Assembly: GCA_033439265.1 (NCBI GenBank)
Contig: JAVTVX010000026.1
Location: forward strand, 327,501 to 391,500
Length of the DNA: 64,000 nt
Direction: 5' to 3'
Source of the DNA: Dillenia suffruticosa
Lineage: Eukaryota > Streptophyta > Magnoliopsida > Dilleniales > Dilleniaceae
Shown here: piece after piece, positions 13,301 through 25,025 of the stretch
Numbering within the stretch: the first letter of the stretch is position 1
How the letters are laid out: the number at the start of each line of letters is the position of its first letter
Made by a program: the position numbers and the translations under genes
The notes under the pieces: model-generated
What the model saw: only the letters and a program-made list of their open reading frames with translations
Databases searched by the model: none
What the model was told of the DNA's origin: nothing

Positions 13301-16130
13301 ACTCAAAGAACTTAAATAAAACCCTCTCACATTGTACTCCTCATTGAATCTGGATCATAGACAGGGAATAGTATGAAAAAAACTACCTCTGAAAAAAATA
13401 AGTGAACAGTTAAGAAGTGTTAACCAGCACCTTGTCTAACTTCCTCAAAATAAGATTCACTACCTACTTATTCCACCGGGTGAAATAAGCCCGAAGATCA
13501 TAGGTCTTCCAACTCTGAATCCCTTAGATAATCATTTAGAACATAATTAGTAATCAATAGATTACCACCTTTCATCTTAAAAGACCACCTAATAACATTA
13601 AAATCCCTAAGTACACCATGGGGTTGCCATACTCCTGTCTTGAGATCTTAAGAAGTCCCACAATGAACGATGTTCACCTATTAGGTTAAACCCATATACA
13701 ACAATAATACTACAACACACATCTGACTAGATAAACTAAATCATACAATTGATCCACTGAATCTCACAAGTCACAATAATCGTACAAACCTCCAATAGGT
13801 CCTAACACAATCATATACGACCAGTGGAATTCCGCGTATGAACGACTCTATACTCCCAATTAGGCAGAAGAGACCACTAGATAAGAACCTCATTAGCCAG
13901 TCCCACCCTCGTCTCCACCAACTAAATGCAAGCGGTTTTGCAACACAAAACTCCTCATAGCACGGATATGAATCGAGTCATTCAGACCCCTTACATTCCA
14001 ATATTCACATATCTACAATGTAATATGAGGGGATACTCCTCTCAATCACTCACAAAAAACCTTTCCAACCCCTTCTTATTCTTCTTTTGCCTTTCAGAAT
14101 GGCGTAAAGGAAGAATTTAAGGGGGCGAATGTCGAATGCTATCGCTTACCAATTATCCTATCTCAACCAAATCCTCTGACTTGACTCCCCCATGGCTTAC
14201 TCCCTGACTCGACAAGCTTGGTATACTATCACAAGTAGTAGCCATAACACAATCCCGAAGATCAAGTAAATAAAAAAAAGAACAGGAGTTTCCATACAAC
14301 ATACCAACATAAAAGTGTCATTAGCCCCAATAACCCGGTATGGAGAACCAGGTATAGAGCCCGATGTAGTCCTCCAAAAAACCAAAGCAAGGCTATCATC
14401 ACTTCTCTCTACCTAGGATGCCATAGAACCCCATGTCTCTCTATCCATAGGAATCTCTTGCCGAATAATCAAGGTTAAGCAGCATTTCCTGTGTTTGGGG
14501 AACCAGCTATAAAATCCTCTCGAGAAACCACAAGAACCCTATTATAGCCTCCTCCACCTAGGGTGCTGCAAGCCATGAGTATCCTCTCCTATCTCTCAGA
14601 CCCAAGGAGCCTCCAACTCTGACCCCTTATCAGTAACAACCCTTTGCTATCTTGAACCCCTTCGCCTTGATTTCCTACGAACAGACTGAAATCCCTAATC
14701 ATCCCTCTGCTGAATGATTAGATCAAGTGCCTTCCTATTCTCTGTTGGCATTTATCTTGATGATGCCCAAAAACCTAACAACCCTCACACCTAAGCAGAA
14801 TGTAAGAGTGTTTCTCCTTAATTCTAATCTCACTCTCATCAGGAAGGGTAAAACCCGCTTCCCTAACCACAGAACTCCCTGCATCCAGTTCCAAAAATAT
14901 CCATTAATACCTAAACCTAGTATATGAAACTGCGATATCATCGATGGCTATCAATTTCCCAATAGCCGAAGCAATATAACTCAAATCATGTTTATTACAC
15001 AAAGCCATAAGCACGCTAAATAACTTAACCCAGACTGCATTCTTTCTAGGTTCAAGTTCAGAAGTAGATACACTTATAGTAAATCTACAAATACAAACAG
15101 AATACAAAAAATAACTCCTATCAAATATACTCTAAAAATATGCATCTGAGCTGAAATTCAACAAAAATAAGTCTGGCCCTATCATGACAACTTGAGATAA
15201 CCTCATGTTATGCTATAACAATCAAGTAATCCTATTAATCTCCTTATAAGACAACAACAACCCAATAAGGTATCCAACAAGACTAAATGTATATTTCTTA
15301 GCTATTCAGCAATGGAATCTACCATTGATGGGACCTAATTAGTCCCCAACAAACTTGCATAAGAGACCTATTTTTGCTGGAGGAGGTTAGCCCCTTTCAC
15401 CTATACCATCCACCATCTCAGCTAAAGAATGTAATTTTTTTGCCTCTGTGAACTTGAACAGAATCTTTCTTCAAGCTTCGATAGTCGTAGATTCCATTGC
15501 TGGCAAGCAAATCAGCAAATGACAAAATCAAGTACCCAAGAAAGTAGATCAAACAATGCCAGTGATAGATCCGATGTCCAATCTACTAAAATTTTTCTGG
15601 AATTGTACAATTTAATCAAAACTCTGTATGTTGTTCCTTATTCATTGTCATCGATTATGAGTCCGTAATTTGCCACCATTGCTAACTGTCACATGCTGAT
15701 AAACACCGATTATGCTTCATTGGTGTTGGAACTAATAGAGAGTTTTTCGAATTATGACGAATCTCTAGGGATAGGATAGCGGCGAAGAAACCTCATTGAT
15801 GTCAATTGTTTCAGCCTTGACAACACCCAGATTTCTCAATCGATTTGGTGAAGGTGATGAACATCTGCCTTTGATGGTGAATAATTAGTCTAGAACCACT
15901 TTTGATGGTGGGCGATCAACTTCCATTTTATGGTCGAGAATCGGATAGTGTTGGCGCACTCTTCTGGTCCCTCTGAAATGGTCTTCGTTCACCTATCAAG
16001 ATGCAATCGAATAGCCAAGAGGTGATGGTCGTGGCAGCGGCCAGTTGCCGACAACGGGAGGGATGGCAGAAGATGGATTCACCTATGTTTCATCTTGGAT
16101 TTGCTTCTCTCTCTTTCTCTTACTGTTGGC
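10328..16130 (-). mobile_element. L1-type LINE (non-LTR retrotransposon), near full length, degenerate
   Basis: Minus-strand remnants occur in LINE order. An ORF1 start MESTTIEA lies near 15,498. An ORF1 region follows at 15,100-14,735 (FWNWMQGVLWLGKRVLPFLM). The endonuclease motif region (GVLRDFNVIRW) is near 13,620-13,580. Reverse transcriptase is at 12,635-12,330 (GRLLWDVDDTIISLIPK, NCFFRLITNMVSKVLSSII), with the catalytic FVDD at 11,980-11,969, followed by SEIFFGSVEE and MRYLGVPP at 11,870-11,755. An RVT zinc-binding tail (FSIASAWRHH) is near 10,955. A plus-strand poly-T run at 10,328-10,340 fits the 3' poly-A tail. 15,500-16,130 is GC-richer and fits a 5' UTR. Many stops and frameshifts make it inactive. 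Outer limits are approximate and no target-site duplication was found. Confidence 0.82.
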
Positions 16131-16620
16131 ATATATCTAACTAATTTTTTATTTGATATCAAGTTTGTGTATAGTTGCTATTGTTAACTAGATATAGTGA
16201 TAGATAAAATAATCAATTTATCAAAATTTAAACTTTGAATAAAAAATTGAAAAAAGTGAAAATAAAATTTTAATTGTGTTGTTAAAAATAAATTATTTTT
16301 ATTTTATGTCATCTTTAAATTATTTCATATTAAAGAGGTCTGGTCGATTATATTAATTAAAGTTTATGATGTTAGCATGATGGATTAAATATCTATAACC
16401 GAAAATAATTTTAAAATGACACCCCGAGAATATTTATATTTCCAACGTCATAATCGTATATCTTCTTCCGTTGCGTGGAAAGTTAATTTTGACAAATAAT
16501 AAATGGAAGAACCAATCATACAAAAATTCAAAATCTAAGGGAGATCGGTGTAAAAGTTTCAAAGGTAGAGACGATTTCGAAATGTTCTAAAGTTTTGGCG
16601 GGCTATTTCTGCATTTTCCC
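16131..16620. other. Intergenic, presumed bL12m promoter
   Basis: AT-rich sequence between the LINE 5' end and the bL12m 5' UTR. No obvious TATA box in the last 100 bases; a pyrimidine-rich CTCTCTCTGTCACTCTCTCA patch at 16,660-16,680 resembles a plant Y patch. Confidence 0.35.
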
Positions 16621-16712
16621 CGGAAAAAACTGTTTCTTCCTGCGTGCAAAACCCCAGCGCTCTCTCTGTCACTCTCTCACTTTATTGTTGCTCAGTACGC
16701 CGATCTGCTAAG

Positions 16713-16787
16713 GTACCCCCCTCTCTCTCTGCGCGATTCCCTTCTGAGATGTTTTTGATCGAATTTAAAATCTTATTTTGTCTACAG
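16713..16787 (+). promoter_or_regulatory. Probable 5' UTR intron of the bL12m gene
   Basis: The donor AAG|GTACCCCC at 16,713 and the acceptor TTTTGTCTACAG at 16,787 enclose a 75-bp T-rich segment upstream of the start codon. A leader intron is common in plant ribosomal-protein genes. The leader just before the ATG (16,877-16,914) is a long GAAGAAGAGGA purine run. Confidence 0.5.
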
Positions 16788-16914
16788 ATTAGATTCTGGT
16801 CTTCCATAAGATTAGGGATAGGATGGTTTGCCTGAGTTGGTGAGTAGTACTAGTAGTCGTAACAGCAGTTGTTGAAGAAGAAGAAGAGGAAGAGGAGGAG
16901 GAAGAAAAGGGAAG

Positions 16915-17556
16915 ATGAGCTTGGCTTCAGCACTAAGGCGTCGTATCTACAGAAATGATTTGTTTTCAACAGTGGTAGCGCTGAAACCCATCAATGAAGT
17001 CGGAATTCATAGGAATCTCAGTCAACCCGCCAGAGCAGAGAATGACGAAGAGGAAGTCGAGATTGACCAGCGAAGACTCCCCGCTGATTACGATCCTGCA
17101 AATTTTGATCCCACCGAGCATCGTAGTCCACCGACTGACCGTGTTTTTAGGCTTGTTGATGAAATATCAGGGCTCACATTGCTTCAAGTGGCTGAACTAT
17201 CTTCAATCTTGATGAAGAAATTAGGTATCAAGGAGCCGCCTGTTGTAGGCGTCATGAGACCTGGAGCCGCTTCAGGATTGGCTGGAATGGCGGCTATGAA
17301 AGCTCCAACTGGGGCGGCCAAGAAGGAGAAGAAACCTGAAAAGACTGTCTTTGAGTTGAAGCTAGAGTCCTTCGAAGCAGCCGCTAAGATCAGAATAATC
17401 AAGGAGGTCCGGAGTTTTACTGATTTAGGTCTTAAGGAAGCTAAAGATTTAGTGGAAAAGACTGCTTCAATAATCAAAAAGGGCGTGTCAAAGGAAGAGG
17501 GCGGGCAGATTATTGAGAAGATGAAAGCTCTAGGAGCTAAAGTTATCATGGAATGA
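16915..17556 (+). CDS. Mitochondrial large-subunit ribosomal protein bL12m (L7/L12 family)
   Basis: 213-residue protein in one uninterrupted exon. bL12 forms the mobile stalk of the large ribosomal subunit and recruits and stimulates translation GTPases. Residues 1-40 (MSLASALRRRIYRNDLFSTV...) are basic and Ser/Arg-rich, consistent with a mitochondrial presequence. An acidic segment (ENDEEEVEIDQ) follows at about 41-51. The N-terminal dimerisation segment is about residues 80-103 (RLVDEISGLTLLQVAELSSI). An Ala/Gly/Pro hinge lies at about 116-140 (GAASGLAGMAAMKAPTGAAK). The C-terminal domain at about 143-213 has the canonical EKTVFELKLESF, KIRIIKEVRSFTDLGLKEAK, DLVEKTASIIKKGVSKEE and LGAKVIME. 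The N-terminal extension and acidic insert favour the mitochondrial over the plastid paralogue. The ATG is the first in frame after a purine-rich leader. Confidence 0.95.
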   Translation: MSLASALRRRIYRNDLFSTVVALKPINEVGIHRNLSQPARAENDEEEVEIDQRRLPADYDPANFDPTEHRSPPTDRVFRLVDEISGLTLLQVAELSSILMKKLGIKEPPVVGVMRPGAASGLAGMAAMKAPTGAAKKEKKPEKTVFELKLESFEAAAKIRIIKEVRSFTDLGLKEAKDLVEKTASIIKKGVSKEEGGQIIEKMKALGAKVIME

Positions 17557-18335
17557 ATGCTCAAATTAGAAGGTTAATTCCTTCGTCACCACCTTCTCCT
17601 TATAGTGCTTTTTTATTTTATCTCGCTTCTTATCTTATCTGGGATTGGATAGATTAGAATGAATATCTATACCCACCAAATTAATGGAGGAGCCTGCATA
17701 TTTTCAACAAATCTCTTGAGTTTAGGAAGCTTGGCTTAATAAGTTATCAATCCAAACACCACCAATAATGAGATTTTGTTAGGGTTTCTGTCTCATTACT
17801 GCATAATTTGTTGAATCAATTTTCCTGGCATGTACTCATTCATCTTGGTTTAGAAGTGGTTTTGAATCCAATATTTAGCTCTCTTTGTAGAGTATCTGAC
17901 TGAAACAACCAGGGGAATTAGGAGGATATATAGGTAGTCATTTGGCAAAGGAAGAAGCTAATCCAATATCCTTTATACAATATTCTAAATGTTAGGACTT
18001 ATAATGACATGCTGCAATATATAGAAGTACAGCCTTAGATAGCCTCAAGCATGAACACTCAGGATATCTTCACTACAGCTGATTGCTATTTTTGATATAT
18101 TCGGGAAAGAATGCAAGTTGAAAACTGCACATTGTTAAACATATTAGATCTACATGTTTGTATATATGTGAATATATTGACACACCTGCAACAAGGCACA
18201 CACACACACACCCCACATCCAACCAATATTTGGATTGCCCAAAGTGGACATGGACACAAACAGGTCTATGACGTGTTGGCGACACCTCCATACATATGTA
18301 AACAAAAAGTGGTTAACTTTAGTCTTGAACACGGT
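17557..18335. other. 3' flank of the bL12m gene
   Basis: Probable 3' UTR and intergenic sequence. A short CA run (18,197-18,212) is present; the small open frames here are not supported by recognisable protein similarity. Confidence 0.4.
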
Positions 18336-19300
18336 TGAGACACATGGCCGACACAGCATAGCAATTTCTGGATTTGAATTTTTTGAATAAAGGTATTGAA
18401 ATTTGGAGTGCGGAAGCATATGTGATTGAGCGAGGGTTTTGTGTTTGAGCAATGGATTGAAAATTTTGTGTTTTGTGTTTTTGGGTTGAAGAACAATAAA
18501 GAAAATGAGAGTTTGAATTTGTAAGAATGAACTCAATTGTATTGTTTTGATGAAATATCAAATACAAGACACTTTTATTGAGATAATATTAAAAAATATA
18601 TGAAGACACTTTAAGAGAGACAATGCTCTATACTAGACTATGGGAGACAATGCTCCAATGTCTTACAAGTGAAGGGAGGAGAGGTATTTATATGCTAAAA
18701 GGTCCTTCTAGCTGGTAGAGACACAAATTAGCCAGTAGATACAAATCCAAAAACTAGCCGTTATAGATTTTGCCAATTCTGCCCCTAGTTGATTGGGCTG
18801 TTTTCTTGGGTTTTTCTCCACACTTTTGGGCTGCAAATTCTTACTCCTTTTTAACTAAAATATGGCTCATAATTTTGGCATAATTGCTCTCCCTTTGCTG
18901 AACCAAATGCTGCCTCAAAGTGGGCTTGAACATGGCTTGAATTGGGCTGGTTTTGGGAACAATTCTGGACAGATTATGGGCCAGTTTTGAGGGCTTGTTT
19001 TTATCTCATTTTGGCCCATTTTTTCTTCTTCTTTTCTTGAACTTTTGATGCACATTTGTTATCTAAGGTTTTGGCGGATTAGGGCGATATACTCAGGAGG
19101 CATCCATTCGCATGCTTCTTGGAATGCATCATCGTCATCTTCGACAAAAAGTAGTTTTAATTTTTGGGTTTTGAAAAGTTTATGTGCATTGATTCTTACT
19201 TTAAATATTTTTATAGTTGTAATATGTTCTCATAATATTTTCCCTTTCCCCTCGTGTGTTGAACAAAATAGCATTTGGTATTTGGTTAAAAGTTAGAGGA
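18336..19300 (+). repeat. Partial first copy of the 18-24 kb repeat unit, split by a solo LTR
   Basis: 18,336-18,393 (GAGACACATGGCCG..., GGATTTGAATTTTT) and 19,147-19,260 (AGTAGTTTTAATTTTTGGGTTTTGAAAAG, then TTTCCCTTTCCCC) together match the contiguous segment 22,125-22,370 of the second copy. The copy is truncated on the left: nothing matching the rest of the unit was found between the bL12m gene and 18,336. Confidence 0.6.
18394..19146 (-). mobile_element. Solo LTR of copia family A
   Basis: On the minus strand it begins TGTCGAAGATGACGATGATG and ends GAAATTTCAATA. It matches the LTRs at 54,672-55,378 and 57,078-57,822 along its length, including ATGGATGCCTCC..TATAT, a GGCCCA-rich middle, AACGGCTAGTTTTTGG and ATGCTCCAATGT-like blocks. 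There is no internal region on either side. Flanking 5-mers are AAAGG and AAAAG, compatible with an eroded target-site duplication. A solo LTR arises by recombination between the two LTRs of a full element. Confidence 0.8.
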
Positions 19301-19309
19301 AAACTATTA

Positions 19310-20240
19310 GATGACAAAATCACTTTAGTTCATATTTTCTCTTTGAATGCATTTATTTGGAGTTTTTTCTTTCTCTTTCAAAGAAAAAACTAAAAAATCA
19401 ATTTTACTTTAATTTACGTTTTTCTCTCTCTAAAACAAAACACATTAATTTTTCTTTCTCTAAAACTAAGCACATTAAATTTTTTTCTCTATAAAAAATC
19501 AGTTTAATTTACATTTTTCGCTCTAAATATATATATTTTATATTTTTCTCTCTAAAAAATCAAATATAATTTTTTCCGTAAAACTAAGCATACTTCTGTT
19601 TTTTAAAATAAATCAATTTATATCACTTGTTCTTTTTAAACACGTTAATTTTATGTTTTCTCTCTCTAAAAATATGAAATTTAGTTTTCCTCTCTTTGAA
19701 ATTAGGTACATTAATTTTTCTCTTTTTAAAAATGTCAGTTTAATTTGTATTCTCTCTATAAACATATTAATTTAAATTTTTCTCTTTATAGAGTACCAAG
19801 TTTAGGCTTTTTCTCTCTCTAAAAAAATTAACTTAATCTTCATTTTCTCTTTCTAAATGCATTATCTTTAAGTTTTCTTTGTCTAAACTACTAATTTTAG
19901 CTCTTCTCTCTAAACATAAGCACTTTAATTTTCTCCCTATAGAAAAATAATTTATTTCAAATTTGGTCCCTCTAAATACATTGGTTCTTAATTTTCCTTC
20001 TTTAAAAAACTAAATATAATTTTTCTCTCACTAAAATTAAAAATATTAGTTTTCTCTCTCTAAAAGATCAACTTAATTCATATTTTCTCTCTCTAGATGC
20101 ATTTTTTTAATTTCTCTTTAAAAAAAATCAACGTTTTCTCTCTCTAAAATAAAAGATATGAAATCTCTCTCTCTAAAAAAAAAAAATAATGAAATTATTT
20201 AAAATTTTCTTCTCTGTAAAAGAATCAATTTGAAGGAATT
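19310..20240 (+). repeat. Degenerate TTTTCTCTCTCTAAAA minisatellite
   Basis: About 25-30 degenerate units of roughly 25-45 bp, each with a core TTTTTCTCTCTCTAAAA followed by variable A/T-rich sequence such as CTAAGCACATTAAATT or ATCAATTTAATTTACA. The equivalent interval in the neighbouring repeat copy (22,370-22,640) is far shorter and lacks the array, so it looks like a local expansion. Confidence 0.7.
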
Positions 20241-20454
20241 AATTATTTTTCCCTTTTCCCTTTTCCCTTTGTGCTACCCCACCCTAAACCCAAGAAATAT
20301 AGGGGGAGGGGGAAAGTTAGTATACTATTAAGGGGTAAATGTTTCCCCATGAAAATTTAGCGAGGAAATGTTGGTATCCTACATGTCCTTAAAGGAGGAG
20401 AAAATCTCAATAGGTAATTTTTCACCCCCTTTTCCCACCTATCGCGCATGACCT

Positions 20455-22370
20455 AAAAGAAATATTGTGTTTTTTTAATTTATTACTACACTCAAACTAA
20501 TAACTTGTATACTTTGTATTTGTATTTCCCAAAAATTTTCAAATACTAAAATAGAGAATAAAATTGACTAAAATTCCTAAATTTGAATCAGTCTGGCAAA
20601 TACTCATATTCATATTTCCAATAAGTTGACTAAAATTGAAGGATAAATAATTTATGATGTGATGTGAAAGAGAATATTCTTCCCATATTGCCAATATTGC
20701 ATTACATTTGATCAATGAGATGTGCGTAGATTGACATAGCTACTTGTAAATGCTCTTATGTTAGCCAATTGTGGTCTATGTCATTACAATTGTGATCTCA
20801 TTTGATGCCACCTATAGATATTAATGCCTATATATATTTTAATATTTATATAATCATAGATACTGTCAATTTGTGGAGTGTAAGTATGTCCATATGAAAA
20901 TGAAAACGCATAGACGTCAACACATGCATGTGGATGTCTGTGTTCATGTGCGTGTCAGTGTGTATTTAAATTTACATTGAATCTTTTTAAACTAAGATAA
21001 AGCTCAATGATGTTTGTGTATGTTCATCTTTAATACATTCTCAAGTATGATAATGTAACTTTTTAAGATAAGTGTGAGCGAAGATATATGTACTATTATT
21101 ACTAGTAACTGTTTTCCTGTTGCAATTTGGTATTTATGCAAGAAAGAGTTTCAGCTGATATGCTTTTGATATATTTGTGCAGCTCATGTTGTGTCAATAT
21201 CTTTAGTGTTGCTGTGTTTATGCTATATTGCATCTCCTGTTTCAAGTCTGTGTCCATGTTATGCAAGGTTTTGTCATTATCGTCTGATTTAGCACAGTGC
21301 TGATCCATCTTTAAGCATATTATTATATCCACATCTAAGATTTACCATTAGGGTTTATGAATTCTTTTGCACTACTATCCTCACTGCCACCATAAATACC
21401 TAAATGATATGTTAGCCTTCAGCAGTAACACTAGTGCAATCACGCTTTTGTTGTTGCAACCATGATTGTGCATCATCATCATGGCCATGACACTGTTATT
21501 GTCCTGTTATGAAGCTGGTTATTTTGTTGTACATCTCCCAGTTTCTTGCTGGTTAAATTCTTGAACCCCATGCTCTTCCAATCATTAAGGAGGGTAAAAC
21601 TTTAGATTTATATATTACTAAGCATACTTAGGAACTGTATAACCCTAAATTGATTGGTCAAAAGTGAGCATTAAAGTAAACTACGAAGCTGGCATTTCAA
21701 GATTTTTGATTTCAATGCTAATGACTATTGCCAGCTTTTTCGATTTACTATTTTTGCTCTTTTTTTTTTTTTTTGGTTAGAGGACAGGGAGAAGGGAGGA
21801 AAATGTTTGTTTACTTTGTGATGGCCCTCCTGACATTTTTCCTGCCTCCTGAAGTGGGATACCAAGGTGGCCATTTCCTATATCAAAGTCAAAATTTTCT
21901 TTGTCTATCAATAAGATTTTTCAATCAACTGTCCTAGCAATATCAAGTTGATCTATCGAACTTATGAGAAAAGTGTGAAGAAGAGCTAGTTTCTTTGTGT
22001 GATGATGCATTTGCAATATACAATATTACAACAATGATACATTTTCTAAATGAAAGAACATTTCTGTGAATGTTAATCCACAAATTGGGTTCATGACAGG
22101 CAATAAGGCAATAAGATCATGATTGAGACACATAGCCGCATGGCAAACCAATTTCGAGATTTGAATTTTTCATGAAAAAAAGTTTTAATTCTAAGTTTTG
22201 AAAAGCAGATGTGTATATATAATAAATGTTAACTCTATTTTGTAAATCTTATTTTTTAATTAATTATCAATTTTGACAAGTAAATTTTATGTTAGCCATT
22301 ATATTGTTAGCATGTTTTCACATATTAACTTTGATTTTTCACCTATTGTGTTTTCCTTTCCCCCCGCCCC
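20455..22370 (+). repeat. Second copy of the ~2.2 kb repeat unit
   Basis: This aligns with 22,627-24,390. Shared landmarks include CACTCAAACTA (20,489 / 22,661), CATATTGCCAATATT (20,684 / 22,834), TGATATGCTTTT (21,156 / 23,601), TGATCCATCTTTAAGCATAT (21,301 / 23,752) and GGCAATAAGG (22,099 / 24,380). It is the only copy that keeps the segment 22,125-22,370 intact. No conserved reading frame was found across copies, so it appears non-coding or intron-like. Confidence 0.75.
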
Positions 22371-22626
22371 CTTAAAAAAGGACCGCATTGGACTTATCGG
22401 TATTGTTACAGTGGCAATACAGTGTCTTCCGCCAGAATGACCGAATTTGGTCATTAGGCAGCAAGCCCCACATTTTCCTTCTCCCTCCCTCTTAATCTCT
22501 CGGTCTGATCAAAGCCATAAACTTCCCTTTTTCTTTTGTTTAACCAACATTTCTTTCCAAACCTTTCATTTACAAAAAATTTAACTATTTATAGCTGTAA
22601 TATTAGGAGTATTATTTTAAATTTCC

Positions 22627-24390
22627 TTGAAAGAAATATATTTTTCTTGATTAATTATTTCACTCAAACTAGTAATTCATACACCTTAAGTTTGTATTCA
22701 TATAGAGAATAAAATTGACAATAACTCCTAAATTTGATAAAGTTTGGCAAATGTTATGTAATTATTTCAAATAACTTGAATAAAATTGAAAGATGAACAA
22801 GCAGTGATGTGATTTGAAGAGAAATTGCTTTTTCATATTGCCAATATTCTGTTACATTAGCCAATCACAGCCTATACCATTACAACTGTGATCGCATTTG
22901 ATGCTACAATTTAAATCTATTATACTCATTGTTATTAATACCTATATATATCTATATATTAATATTTATATGCATAGTACCATCACTGTTGTGTTGTATT
23001 GTGTCCCTCGTTGCCATGTAAGTATGTGCATATGAATATGAAATCACATAGACATTAATATACATACGCATATGGATGTTTGTGTTTGTGTGTGGGTCTT
23101 TCTGTTTATTTAACTATAAATTGTATTTATTTGACTAGGAGTGCTCGATGATGTTTGTATGTGCTCATCTATAATATTGTACTTAAGTATGATAATGTAA
23201 GTTTGTAAGATTAAAAGTAGGCAAAGATGAGTGGGGAAGCCCTGCTGCCCCCTGAAATTTTGGAAAAAAAAATGTTCAATGTGTTCAAGTTTACATGTCC
23301 AGAAATGCCGCTAAAAGTTAGGTAAAGTGCTGCTAAATGAGTTTTTTTTAGCAGAATTTCCATGAAAAAAGCCTAGAAATGCTATTAACAGTTAGATAAG
23401 TGCCAGTAAAACTCTAAAAAAATTGCATTTTAATTCTTTTACAATGTTATTTTTTACCTGAAAATTATAACATTTGCACTCCTCTGCCTGCTCTACATTT
23501 TGTACTTCACTCCCTCTAAATAAATTTCTGATTTTGCCCCCAGCAAAAATGTCTTATTATTTCGAGTATTTATTTTACTGAGAAGAAAGTAGTTTCCAAT
23601 TGATATGCTTTTCGATATATTTGTACAGGTGATATGGTGTCATAATATCTTTTTTAACGTTAGTGTGTTTCTGCTATGTTGCATCTCTTGTTGCATGTCC
23701 CTGTCCATGTTCTGTAAGGTTTTGTTATTATCATCTTATTTAGTACAGTACTGATCCATCTTTAAGCATATTATTATATACTTGTCTAGATTTACCATTA
23801 GGACCTACGGCTGCTTCTGCACTACAGTTTGCACTTCCACCATAAATGCCTAAATGATATATTAGCCTCCAAAAGTACTATTAGTGCAATCACATTGCTT
23901 TTGTTGTTGCAACCATGAGCCATCACTATGACCGCCACCACCCCCACCTTGCTGCCATCACAACCATGTACTATTACTAGATCGTCCTGTCAATCTTTCA
24001 TTGTGCTATCATCATCATGGCCATGCCACTGCTTTCTCCTGCTGGTTATCAAGTTGTGCAACTCCCGTTTCCTTGCTGGTTGAATTCTTGAGTTGTTTTT
24101 TTTTTTTAATTTTTTTTCCCCCTGAAGTAAGGTACCAATGTGGTCATTTCTTTATTTCAAACTCAGTAATTTTCCTTTGTCTATCCATAAGATTTTCCCA
24201 TTGATTGCCTTAGCAAGATCAATTGATGTTCTATCAAACTTATGATAAAAGTTAATAGGAAGTGCTAGTTTGTTTGTGCGCTGATGCACTTGCAAATATA
24301 CAGTATTACAACAGTGATGCATTTTTCCAATTGTAAGAAAATCACTCTCATGATTAATCCATAAATTTGGTTCATGGCAGGCAATAAGGC
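22627..24390 (+). repeat. Third copy of the ~2.2 kb repeat unit
   Basis: Direct repeat of 20,455-22,109. The offset between matching landmarks rises from about 2,150 to 2,445 bp across 23,230-23,570, so this copy has gained, or the other lost, about 300 bp there. That extra segment begins near GTGGGGAAGCCCTGCTGCCC and includes poly-A. The copies are clearly diverged, so the duplication is not recent. Confidence 0.75.
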
Positions 24391-24565
24391 TGAATGCATA
24401 TGAAGTGAGCTTAATTATTTTTGACTTCTCAGTTGTTTGTTACTCTCTCTTCTCCATTTTGAAGAGAAGAATTATGATGAACTAAATTTAGCTGTTTCTT
24501 CTTGGACGGTTCTTTTCTATTCCTACTATCTTGAAGTTGACCATCGGAAATGTATTCGTGTATAT

Positions 24566-25025
24566 TGTTGAAAATAAACATCATCTAAAGCCCGGGACTT
24601 CTCAGCCTTTGTATCAAGCCCATTAGGATCCTTCTTGGGCTGCTCCAAGATCCCTCCAAAGAGGCCTTAAAGGCCTGCAGTCTGACACCCAAAGAGGCCT
24701 TAAAGGCCTGCAGTCTGGGCATGCAAAGAAGCCCAAAGGGCTCCCAACGGCTAGCATCTGCTAGCCATTGGAACTGCCCAACGGCTAGCACCAACTAGCC
24801 ATTGGAACTGCCCAACAGCTAGTTGGTTCCAGCCGCTGGGAGAGGGCTGTTAAGCCCTCTCATGCTCTCCTTTGTTCTCTCCTTTTTCTCTCTATAAAAA
24901 CCCTTGTGTTCCTTTGAAGGCATGAACAAGTGTTCAAGAAACCAATATATTTATATTGTGAAGTTCAATCAAAATCTCTGTAGTTTTTCTTTGCTTTGCT
25001 CTCTATTATCACTATAATTTCAACA
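24566..25025 (+). repeat. 5' LTR of copia family B
   Basis: 460 bp, TGTTGAAAATAAAC...ATAATTTCAACA. It carries a TATA box (CTCTCTATAAAAACCC) near 24,889. A partial internal duplication around AGGCCTTAAAGGCCTGCAG and an extra GGCTAGCATCTGCTAGCC unit make it 33 bp longer than the 3' LTR. Confidence 0.92.

Noticed and set aside
18073..18567. Overlapping frames of 72-128 codons
   Set aside because: They lie in a CA-repeat region and the end of a solo LTR and share no similarity with known proteins.
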